Origin: Treponema sp.
GTDB lineage: Bacteria > Spirochaetota > Spirochaetia > Treponematales > Treponemataceae
Assembly (NCBI GenBank): GCA_017534445.1
Contig: JAFXWC010000025.1
Span: 1-63,242, forward strand
DNA length: 63,242 nucleotides
Direction of reading: 5' to 3'
Shown here one piece after another: positions 56,838 to 63,242 of this stretch (its first letter is position 1; each line of letters begins with the position of its first letter). The position numbers and the translations under genes are program-made. A model generated the notes under the pieces. It searched no databases, was not told the origin of the DNA, and saw nothing but the letters and a program-made list of their open reading frames with translations.

Positions 56838-57557
56838 TTATTGTGATTTCTGGCTTTCCAAAACCCTTGTTACACTTATTCCTGTAAGCTTACGGCATAC
56901 ATCAGAAAAATGTGATGGTGAAGAAAAGCCTGCATCCATAGAAGCTTCTGTCAAAGAGCGGCCCTTCATAACCTCCCGCCAGACATATTCAAACTGCCTC
57001 ATAAGAAGATAACTTTTTAGTGTAATTCCTGTTTCATTTTTAAAAAGATGGGTAAGATAGCTTTCTGAATAGCTGTATTTTTCTGCAATTTCACTTACAC
57101 GCGCGCCCAGATGTTTAAAGCTGTCAATGTTATGAAGAATCTGTAAAATGCGCTCGTCCAGGTTCAGCTTGGAAAGTTGAACTTCTCCTGCAAAATCAAA
57201 TACTGTTTTTTTGATGATTTCTTCTGTGAGGCTTGGCTTATCAAAAGTCACTCCAGAAAGATTAAGAGCCACAGCCGGTTGCCCCTTTAAAAAATTCTCG
57301 CGAAGAAGTTCGGCAAAATGAGAGGTAGGATCTACAAAAAGAAAAAAAGCAATTTGGCCATCGGGCGCTTTATGTTCAACATCATTTTCAAGAATTATCA
57401 CATTTCCACGCACATCTTTTCCGCCCACAGACAAGAGCAAATCACCGTTGCCAAAAAACACATGCAGCATGTTATGCCGGTGAACAAGAGTTTCCTTAAA
57501 AGTCGGAACAACGATGATATAAGTTTTTTCAAAATAAAGTTGAAAGTTGTTGTACAC
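56838..57557 (-). CDS. AraC-family transcriptional regulator
   Basis: 239 residues. The C-terminal two-helix-turn-helix domain is at about residues 145-235: GARVSEIAEKYSYSESYLTHLFKNETGITLKSYLLMRQFEYVWREVMKGRSLTEASMDAGFSSPSHFSDVCRKLTGISVTRVLES, with the family signature in the second motif. The N-terminal 130 residues are a cupin-like sensing domain (HNMLHVFFGNGDLLLSVGGKDVRGNVIILENDVEHKAPDGQIAFFLFVDPTSHF). It lies 27 bases after padR. Likely regulates the transglutaminase and MBL genes downstream. Confidence 0.93.
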   Translation of the reverse strand: MYNNFQLYFEKTYIIVVPTFKETLVHRHNMLHVFFGNGDLLLSVGGKDVRGNVIILENDVEHKAPDGQIAFFLFVDPTSHFAELLRENFLKGQPAVALNLSGVTFDKPSLTEEIIKKTVFDFAGEVQLSKLNLDERILQILHNIDSFKHLGARVSEIAEKYSYSESYLTHLFKNETGITLKSYLLMRQFEYVWREVMKGRSLTEASMDAGFSSPSHFSDVCRKLTGISVTRVLESQKSQ

Positions 57558-57584
57558 TATTACCTAAGCCTCCATCTTTTCATT

Positions 57585-58085
57585 TCACAATTTTGCAAGA
57601 GTTTCTTTTTCCATCTTAACTATTTGAATCATTCTGTCAATTGAACAGATATTGATATAGGGAACTTTTTTGGAAAGCATTAGTCTGCGGTGGTCTTTTG
57701 TTCCCTTTTCGTATTCATCAAGAAGTGCGGCTCTTTTTTTCTTTTCTTCTTCAAGTTCCTTTTTTGTAAGCACACCCGAATAAATCACCGCAAGACAAAA
57801 CCAAACAGAATCAAAATCAATACGCTCAAAAAGAGCACAGATTGCAGACTTTAATTCGACACGCCCGGCTTTTGCCAAACGGTAAACCGCCTTATTTTCT
57901 TCCTTGCCAGTGTCCTCTATTAAGCCCTTTTTCTCCAGCCGCAGACAGGTTTCGTAAAGAGTCGTTGCTCCAATCGGATGCCAGTATTGCATGTTCATGT
58001 TATCAATCATTTTTAGCATGTCGTAAGCGTTCATTTCGCCTTTTAACAGCATCCCCATGATTACGATAGATGTTTTAGACAGCAC
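57585..58085 (-). CDS. PadR-family transcriptional regulator
   Basis: 166 residues. Residues 1-80 are a winged helix of the PadR type: IVIMGMLLKGEMNAYDMLKMIDNMNMQYWHPIGATTLYETCLRLEKKGLIEDTGKEENKAVYRLAKAGRVEL, followed by a helical C-terminal dimer domain (LTKKELEEEKKKRAALLDEYEKG). It overlaps the CPBP gene by 11 bases. A 20-bp perfect palindrome in the upstream promoter region is the likely binding site, so it would control its own operon. Confidence 0.92.
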   Translation of the reverse strand: MLSKTSIVIMGMLLKGEMNAYDMLKMIDNMNMQYWHPIGATTLYETCLRLEKKGLIEDTGKEENKAVYRLAKAGRVELKSAICALFERIDFDSVWFCLAVIYSGVLTKKELEEEKKKRAALLDEYEKGTKDHRRLMLSKKVPYINICSIDRMIQIVKMEKETLAKL

Positions 58086-58815
58086 CTTCTTTTCTCCTTT
58101 TGATTATAAAAATCCAGATTGCAGACAAAGCTAAAATTACAAGTGCAATGACAAAGGATTCAAGATTTTTGATTCCCTCCCCGGCTTCTGATGAAACAAT
58201 CACATCCCACAAAGCACCAACTCCCCAAAAGAAAGGAAATATAACCAGAAGATTTTGTGTGATGTAATAAGCAGAACAATACATGAGGCCTACCAAAAAG
58301 AGATGAAGGAACTCCGGCTGAAACCCCGCATGGTGGAATGAATAAAAGGCACTTGTAAGAACAATTGCAGGAATTATTCCAAATGCCTTTTCAAAACTTG
58401 CACGAAGATATCCGTAAATAAAAGTCATCTCAAAAACACCTGCAACAAGAATGTAAGTGGCCGCATAAAGATTTTTAACTTCCAGGATTCCAGAAGGCAC
58501 TTCTTCTTTTAAAAACATTGCTAAAAGCCCTGCTCCAAAAACAAAATCAAGTATAAGGCTAAGCGATGTTTTTCGTCCTGTAAATCCAATTCCTTTTAAT
58601 ACTGCTTTGCCCTCCCTTCCTTCATAAAGAGAAACAAAAACAATACCTAGACCAAAAATCATCAAAAGATCACGGAGGATAAAACACATGGCTTTATCCC
58701 AAAATGAATCCGTGCAAAAAAGGAGCATGATCAGACTAAGGATTATCATTACAGCGCCGGCACTAAAAGCGACAAGAGTTTCTTTTGTAAAATTGAACCG
58801 GAATAACTTGTTCAT
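58075..58815 (-). CDS. CPBP-family (Abi-type) intramembrane protein
   Basis: 246 residues from the ATG at 58815 with GGAGGT before it; the earlier ATG at 58863 overlaps the palindrome. About seven membrane helices. FEMTFIYGYLRASFEKAFGIIPAIVLTSAFYSFHH resembles the CPBP/CAAX-protease core (E-x-x-x-R then F-x-H-H) although the double Glu is reduced to E-M; a third motif with GLMYCSAYYIT and LVIFPFFWGVGALWD follows. Function may be membrane protein processing or a non-catalytic role. First gene of the operon, under the palindrome. Confidence 0.75.
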   Translation of the reverse strand: MNKLFRFNFTKETLVAFSAGAVMIILSLIMLLFCTDSFWDKAMCFILRDLLMIFGLGIVFVSLYEGREGKAVLKGIGFTGRKTSLSLILDFVFGAGLLAMFLKEEVPSGILEVKNLYAATYILVAGVFEMTFIYGYLRASFEKAFGIIPAIVLTSAFYSFHHAGFQPEFLHLFLVGLMYCSAYYITQNLLVIFPFFWGVGALWDVIVSSEAGEGIKNLESFVIALVILALSAIWIFIIKRRKEGAV

Positions 58816-58837
58816 AGTGACCTCCATAAAAACCAAT

Positions 58838-58857
58838 TTACTACGTATACGTAGTAA
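58838..58857. promoter_or_regulatory. Perfect 20-bp palindrome, probable PadR operator
   Basis: TTACTACGTATACGTAGTAA, 22 bases before the CPBP start codon. PadR proteins bind such symmetrical sites in their own promoters. Confidence 0.7.
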
Positions 58858-58886
58858 TGTCAAGAAAAAAAAGAAATCCGCTGCAA

Positions 58887-59036
58887 CCTACGCCGCCGTG
58901 TAGGGGCGCAAGAAGTGCGTTGCGGAGCAATGGAGGCGAAGGCCGGAACCCCGAAAGGGCGGTGACGCATAGGCACATCCGGTCGAGTTAGTCAAGAAAG
59001 GGATGGTAGAGCATACAAGGGTATCGTCCAGAAGAG
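58887..59036 (+). repeat. Dispersed intergenic element, copy 12
   Basis: Left edge CCTACGCCGCCGTGTAGGGG at 58887 (altered), inner GGAACCCCGAAAGGGCGGT ending about 58963, then GATGGTAGAGCATACAAGGG and right edge ATCGTCCAGAAGAG ending about 59036. It stops 8 bases from the stop codon of the transporter gene. Confidence 0.7.
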
Positions 59037-59043
59037 ATTTTTT

Positions 59044-60201
59044 TTATACCAGGAAATTCAGTACCACAAGTGCAGCCACCAGAGAAGGAATTCCTATTCT
59101 TCCACCGTAGCGGACAAAATCCCGCCAGCCAAAGGAAAGCCCCTGCCCGCGCAAGATTTTCTGCCACATAAGGCCCGCAAGCGCACCAAAGGGAGTTAGG
59201 AAAGCACCAAGGTTTGAACCCGCCGTAACCGCAAGAACCGCCCCTACCCGCTGAGCTTCGGGAACATTCTGCGTTACCGCGCTAAAGAGTACGCTCATGG
59301 GAATGTTGTTCATAAGGTTGCAGGCAAAGAAAGAAACGACTCCGTACTTGAAGACCTCTGCCCCCTTTCCTATTAGCGAGTACAAAAAGGACGGAAGCTT
59401 AAAGTATTCAAGAACCACCACAATCACGAACATAAGCAGCAGGAAGGGAACCAAATTCCAAGGGGCACGCTTTATGCAGCGGATGAATTCCGAAGGGTAG
59501 CGCTTTTTTATTGCGGCATAGAGCATGTTCCAAAGGGCAAGGCTTAGAACGCACAACACGGAAACTTGCCACATCTCCACACCAAGAAATGAGCTTACGC
59601 TTAAAGCCAGTGTGCAAAGGGCAAGGTGCAAGATTCCTACAATCAAAAGGAAGGGCGATGTTATGTGGCCAGCGGGCGTTATGCCAACGGACATCTTCTG
59701 CTTGAATTCATTTTCAAAGCAGAACTGAAGCAAAACAAAGGAAGCCAATCCTGCAGCGGCGGTCGGAAGAATCATTGTCCTTAGGTAGACAAAAAAATCA
59801 ATTCCCAGGCTGCTTGCAAGATAGATGTTGGTTGGGTTTCCAATAATCAGCGCCATGCTCCATGTGTTTGCGGCTACAAAAACCGTAAAGAGATAGGGTA
59901 TGGGGTTTATCTTTGCGCTTGAAGAAAAGTAGCAGATAAAGGGCGTAAAGGTAAGCACGATTATGTCGTTGCTGGTGAATACAGTCAGAACGGAAACCGT
60001 GGTGTAAAGGAGGTAAAAAAGTTTCTTGCGGCTTTGGCCTGCCTTTTTTAGCGCGGCGTTTGCAAGTACCTTAAAAAAGCCCAGTTCATCAATAAAGACG
60101 GAAAGAACCGTCATGGATATAAAAAGCCCCAGGATCTTTATGGGATTAACTGCTCCCGGTGAAAAAACGGCGTTCAACACATATCGTAAAAACATTTGCA
60201 T
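59044..60201 (-). CDS. SLC13/ArsB-superfamily anion or cation transporter
   Basis: 385 residues from the ATG at 60201 (or 383 from 60195). Eleven or so membrane helices. Blocks of the ArsB/NhaD/DASS ion transporter superfamily: ILGLFISMTVLSVFIDELGFF, SVLTVFTSNDIIVLTFTPFICYF with the TSND..VLTFTP motif, NTWSMALIIGNPTNIYLASSLG with GNPTN, and the second repeat CNLMNNIPMSVLF ... VTAGSNLGAFLTPFGALAGLMW. Substrate could be arsenite, sodium or a dicarboxylate; no arsR or partner is present. A near-consensus promoter ends 3 bases before the first ATG and no ribosome site exists, so the mRNA may be leaderless. Confidence 0.85.
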   Translation of the reverse strand: MQMFLRYVLNAVFSPGAVNPIKILGLFISMTVLSVFIDELGFFKVLANAALKKAGQSRKKLFYLLYTTVSVLTVFTSNDIIVLTFTPFICYFSSSAKINPIPYLFTVFVAANTWSMALIIGNPTNIYLASSLGIDFFVYLRTMILPTAAAGLASFVLLQFCFENEFKQKMSVGITPAGHITSPFLLIVGILHLALCTLALSVSSFLGVEMWQVSVLCVLSLALWNMLYAAIKKRYPSEFIRCIKRAPWNLVPFLLLMFVIVVVLEYFKLPSFLYSLIGKGAEVFKYGVVSFFACNLMNNIPMSVLFSAVTQNVPEAQRVGAVLAVTAGSNLGAFLTPFGALAGLMWQKILRGQGLSFGWRDFVRYGGRIGIPSLVAALVVLNFLV

Positions 60202-60204
60202 AAG

Positions 60205-60234
60205 AATATACAGCAAACATTTTTTTCTTGTCAA
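60205..60234 (-). promoter_or_regulatory. Promoter abutting the transporter start codon
   Basis: On the minus strand TTGACA (60234-60229), 18 bases, TATATT (60210-60205); ATGs lie at 60201 and 60195. The expected transcription start falls within these codons. Confidence 0.6.
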
Positions 60235-60256
60235 TTGGGGAAGGATAAGTTCTTGT

Positions 60257-60862
60257 TCAAAAAATAATAATCCAAAGGCCTCCAGCTACCAAAAAGATTC
60301 CCATAAGAGACTGAGCGCATCCCCTGGTCGCAATGGAGTCGGAGCCTTCCGCATTTTCATAGTCTTCAAAGCTCTTGGGAAAAGTCATCAGTAGACCGAC
60401 TCCCAGAGCAATAAGAAAGAGCGCGGCAACTTTTTTATTCAAAGCAGGAATGTCAAAGAAAAAATTATACAATCCTGCCAGAATAGCAGCGGCTGCAATA
60501 ATGGCAAAACCTATAAGTTCAAAAAGCATGGGCTTTGATATTTTCTTTTCTTTTGCAGATTTTTTGCCTTTTGAATTTTCCGCTTTTAAAAGATTTTCGT
60601 ATTGGCTGCTGAACAATTTTATTAGTTCATTATAGTTTTTGTAAGCAAGAAATTCTTCTTTTTTATTTATACTTACGCGAAGTTTTTTTTCATCATGGGA
60701 AACTTCTATAAAATTCTTTCCCAAGTTGCAGCCTAAAATTATTTTATCTTCAAAAAACTTTTCCAAACAGTCTTCAGAAGTAATTTTATCTTCCAATTTT
60801 GAAATGCCGTTCAGAGTCAGCATCTTATAATCTTTTGTCTGGCAATACCATTCCACTTTCAT
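60257..60862 (-). CDS. Hypothetical protein with three C-terminal membrane helices
   Basis: 201 residues. Residues 1-105 are soluble, with LTLNGISKLEDKITSEDCLEKFFEDKIILGCNLGKNFIEVSHDEKKLRVSINKKEEFLAYKNYNELIKLF, a small alpha/beta region. Helices follow near 111-133, 140-160 and 184-201. AAGGC lies before the ATG. No family recognised. It follows the 741-residue gene by 8 bases and is probably co-transcribed with it. Confidence 0.7.
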   Translation of the reverse strand: MKVEWYCQTKDYKMLTLNGISKLEDKITSEDCLEKFFEDKIILGCNLGKNFIEVSHDEKKLRVSINKKEEFLAYKNYNELIKLFSSQYENLLKAENSKGKKSAKEKKISKPMLFELIGFAIIAAAAILAGLYNFFFDIPALNKKVAALFLIALGVGLLMTFPKSFEDYENAEGSDSIATRGCAQSLMGIFLVAGGLWIIIF

Positions 60863-60870
60863 GAAAAGCC

Positions 60871-63096
60871 TTAGTTTTTGCCGGAAACTTTGACGCTTGC
60901 CTTTGTTTTTATGCTGCGTCCGTTGCAGGAAAGGCTCAGGTCATAGCTGCCCTTGGTCTGGGGAGTTATAAAGCTAACCGTGATAAAGCCGTCTTCGGAC
61001 AAATAGCATTCGCACTTTTGGTCTCCAAGATAAGCTTCAAGTCCCATAGCGGCAAATTCTTCTGCGGGGATTTCGGTCTTGCAAAGCTTTATCTCGTTGG
61101 TCATGCCTTTGTTAACAAGGGTGTCAACTTTGGTCTTGGAACTTTTCATGTCGCCTATGCAGTCAAAGATTTCTATCTTACCGCATTTTATTTCATTTCC
61201 GTTGGCAACCATCTTTACGTCCAGGTTACCCTTTTCGGATGGAACTTCGTATTTTACTACAAAGGTATTTGTGTTTGCAATTTCAACGGAATATGCCTTC
61301 TGTTTTCCAACAAAGGCTTCAAACTTGTCCAGATGGGGTTTAAAGGATGAAAGACTGCCTTCCGCAGTTATTTTTACGGATGCTATGGTTCCCTGCCTTA
61401 TAACATCATTATTCCCTTCTGCCTTTAACGCGCCAAAGTCATTCTGTATGAATTCAGTCTTTACCGCAGATGGATAGCTGTTCGTATAGAAAACAAGGTC
61501 TTCGCCCTCTTCTGATATTTCTTCCAGAGGTATGGTAAAGCTTGCCTTCTTTCCGTCTGAAGAAACTGAGTCTGGCAAGAATTCTTTTTGGCTTACGGAA
61601 GTAACGGCCTTTAAGTTGGACATGCGGAGTTTTTCGCCTGTAACATTCAGCTTAAGTTTACCGGTTGACTTTATGTACTTAAGAACCTCAACTTTTTTTC
61701 TGGAAACAGAGTCTACCCTTCCTTCCATTATGCTGTTAAAGGCCTGAACTGCATTATAGTCTTCGCTTCCGACATAGACTTTTTTTAGGTCCATGTCCTT
61801 TTCCTTTAGATAATTTGTCCATGATGAATTGTAGGTAAAATTCTGCGCGGGAATCCAGTTTATGTTTCCGTACAAAAGCTTAAGACCTGTAAGCTCCACA
61901 TGAACCTGCCCTGAATCCAGTATCTTTGAAACGGAGGAATTTGCTCCCCTAAGCTGGCATTCCGCGTTGTGCAAATAGCCTGTATAGGGATGGTAAGACC
62001 CCATTTCGTCTGTGTCCTTTACGTTCATTGAGTAAAGGCTTCCACCGTGCATTGAATAATCGTAGTAGTTCTTAAGTGTCCTTCTGTCGTAGCGCTTGCT
62101 AAGAACAAGTTTTTCGCCTTTTAAAAAAGCCCTGCCGTCCGGACCGATTATTTCTAAGGTGCACAGGTAGGGAATAAAGTTGTATGCGTCATAGTAGCCT
62201 GTCTTGTCGTGAATTACGCTTTTGCTTATTTCTGCATTCCATGCCGGCGAAAGTGTGGGTTCCAGTTTTCCGTCCCAGTAAGGCATCATTCCCCTGAACC
62301 TTGAAAAGTCATAGTCCAGGTTTCCTTCATGATATTTTCCGTTGCAGACTCCTTCTTTGAATCCGTATATCAATGGGGTTCCGTTTTTTTCAAATTCATT
62401 GTTAACAAGGTTACCGGCTATCTTTCCTGTAGTATTTGCGCTTTCTGAAGGCCAAAGCCAAAAGTCATTCCAGAAGGACATATCGTTTATTCTGTCCGAC
62501 AAGTTGTCTGGATTTTTCTGTCTTGCCTTGTGTAGTCCCGGTATGATGATATTCTTCATCAGGACATTGTATTTTCCGCAGATGCTATAGTTCCAAGAAA
62601 TGTAATATATTCCGTTCTGTACGTCATAGGAGGAGCTTCCCTTTAGCAAAGAAAAGTCTATGCTGTAGGGGCAAAATTCTGTCCAATACTTCTCCGCGTT
62701 GATGCAAAGCTCTTTCCATGCAAGCTGAAAGTCGTAGCCGGTCAACTTCTTGTAGCCAGGATTTCCAGATTTTATTTCATTTGCAAGAGAAGTGTATCCG
62801 TCCAAAGCCTCACTTGCAGATTTTGAAACTTCTTCGAAAAAATTCTCGTCGGGGACAAAGTCTTTTTTTTCTTTATCTGCTTTTTCTAAATCGGACTGAC
62901 GCTTTTTTTGTGCAGAAACGGAGGCGCTTACTATTGCATCGTAATAATAGCCCAATGCATAGGCATACTCACCAGATTTTTCATATCTTTTGGCTTTTCT
63001 TAATAGATCAGAATAATTACTTGTATTCGAAAACAAGTTTCCACAAAAAAAGAGTATAATCGCTACTAAAATACTATATTTACAGTTTGACATCAT
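60871..63096 (-). CDS. Large exported protein, unknown function
   Basis: 741 residues. MSNCKYSILVAIILFFCGNLFS is a signal peptide. Residues about 28-60 (SDLLRKAKRYEKSGEYAYALGYYYDAIVS) look like a TPR-type repeat; the middle is unassigned with aromatic-rich stretches; the C-terminal 250 residues have repeated beta segments (VTAVTSVSQKEFLPDSV, ASVKITAEGSLSSF, KMVANGNEIKCGKIEIFD, YDLSLSCNGRSIKTKASVKVSG) like Ig-type domains. No purine-rich site is before the ATG at 63096 or 63093. It starts only 32 bases after the 5S rRNA on the same strand. Confidence 0.75.
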   Translation of the reverse strand: MMSNCKYSILVAIILFFCGNLFSNTSNYSDLLRKAKRYEKSGEYAYALGYYYDAIVSASVSAQKKRQSDLEKADKEKKDFVPDENFFEEVSKSASEALDGYTSLANEIKSGNPGYKKLTGYDFQLAWKELCINAEKYWTEFCPYSIDFSLLKGSSSYDVQNGIYYISWNYSICGKYNVLMKNIIIPGLHKARQKNPDNLSDRINDMSFWNDFWLWPSESANTTGKIAGNLVNNEFEKNGTPLIYGFKEGVCNGKYHEGNLDYDFSRFRGMMPYWDGKLEPTLSPAWNAEISKSVIHDKTGYYDAYNFIPYLCTLEIIGPDGRAFLKGEKLVLSKRYDRRTLKNYYDYSMHGGSLYSMNVKDTDEMGSYHPYTGYLHNAECQLRGANSSVSKILDSGQVHVELTGLKLLYGNINWIPAQNFTYNSSWTNYLKEKDMDLKKVYVGSEDYNAVQAFNSIMEGRVDSVSRKKVEVLKYIKSTGKLKLNVTGEKLRMSNLKAVTSVSQKEFLPDSVSSDGKKASFTIPLEEISEEGEDLVFYTNSYPSAVKTEFIQNDFGALKAEGNNDVIRQGTIASVKITAEGSLSSFKPHLDKFEAFVGKQKAYSVEIANTNTFVVKYEVPSEKGNLDVKMVANGNEIKCGKIEIFDCIGDMKSSKTKVDTLVNKGMTNEIKLCKTEIPAEEFAAMGLEAYLGDQKCECYLSEDGFITVSFITPQTKGSYDLSLSCNGRSIKTKASVKVSGKN

Positions 63097-63127
63097 ATAC
63101 TTTTTTTATTGAAAAGGAATAAAAAAA

Positions 63128-63238
63128 GCCGGCGGCCTCCTACTTTCGCGGCGCAGGGCCACTATCATCGGCGCTGTGGGGCTTGACTTCCGTGTTCGGG
63201 ATGGGAACGGGTATGGCACCCACGCCATGGCCACCGGC
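63128..63238 (-). rRNA. rrf: 5S ribosomal RNA (end of an rRNA operon)
   Basis: On the minus strand the RNA begins GCCGGTGGCCATGGCG and ends GGAGGCCGCCGGC; the ends pair to form helix I. CCCGTTCCCATCCCGAACACGG is diagnostic of bacterial 5S (shown in part: CCCATCCCGAACACGG). The length of about 111 bases is normal; the exact 5' end may be 1-3 bases further. A run of seven T follows the 3' end directly on the minus strand. The 23S and 16S genes would lie beyond the window. Confidence 0.95.
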
Positions 63239-63242
63239 AACA

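Overview
The window comes from a spirochaete, almost certainly a Treponema of the gut or rumen commensal type. The evidence is the flgB-flgC-fliE-fliF-fliG-fliH flagellar run, a complete V/A-type ATPase operon with a UspA-like gene at its end, a xerC-hslV-hslU cluster, secG/tpiA/pgk in one neighbourhood, many short lipoproteins, DUF3160 and AmmeMemoRadiSam-B proteins, and a secreted galactanase (GH53). No phage, IS transposase or CRISPR array was seen. The assignment rests on protein resemblance and gene order only.

Layout. 1-4741 (minus strand): flagellar basal body and export genes. 5088-9482: a lipoprotein, a YczE-type membrane protein, a YgjP-type metalloprotein with an orphan antitoxin-like XRE regulator, and two small membrane proteins. 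9636-11038: a formylglycine-enzyme-like exported protein divergent from a XRE regulator, with a four-repeat operator array between them. 11420-14229 (minus): iorB, a thioesterase, phenylacetate-CoA ligase and an ACT protein, pointing to aryl-keto-acid/aryl-CoA metabolism. 14658-17782 (minus): xerC-hslV-hslU. 18006-20503: a MATE exporter and a Fic protein. 20888-27553 (plus): valS, a SpoT-like HD protein, a radical SAM protein and the GH53 lipoprotein. 27943-33183: five AT-rich poorly characterised genes. 33511-42541 (minus): V-ATPase genes G-C-I-K-F-E-A-B-D plus usp, preceded by secG and a PTS IIA gene. 43825-44728: a PIN/XRE toxin-antitoxin pair. 45230-52757: DUF3160 lipoprotein, Memo-like lipoprotein, tpiA, an exported protein, a hairpin tandem array, pgk. 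53156-55343: exported protein, tRNA-Pro(GGG), second FGE-like protein, a free-standing structured RNA. 55417-58815 (minus): CPBP-PadR-AraC-transglutaminase-MBL operon, the last gene lacking its metal-binding region. 59044-63096: an ArsB/SLC13-type transporter and two hypothetical proteins. The window ends in a 5S rRNA (minus).

The most unusual content is between the genes. About twelve intergenic gaps carry copies of one dispersed element, recognisable by a left edge reading CCTAGCC/CCTACGC-GGGATTGGAGGG, an inner GGAACCCYGGAAAGCSCGT segment, and a right edge ending GCTCCAGA or CGTCCA. Several copies carry or adjoin clusters of perfect hairpins whose loops read C-ATGGAT-G, C-ATGGAC-G, C-ATGGAG-G or C-AAGGAG-G. 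That is the CANGGANG loop pattern recognised by CsrA/RsmA and the loop pattern for which the TwoAYGGAY RNA motif is named. I propose these are a dispersed family of CsrA-binding RNA modules. A separate roughly 200-nt RNA gene (55140-55343) with its own promoter, closing helix and terminator fits no RNA family I can recognise.
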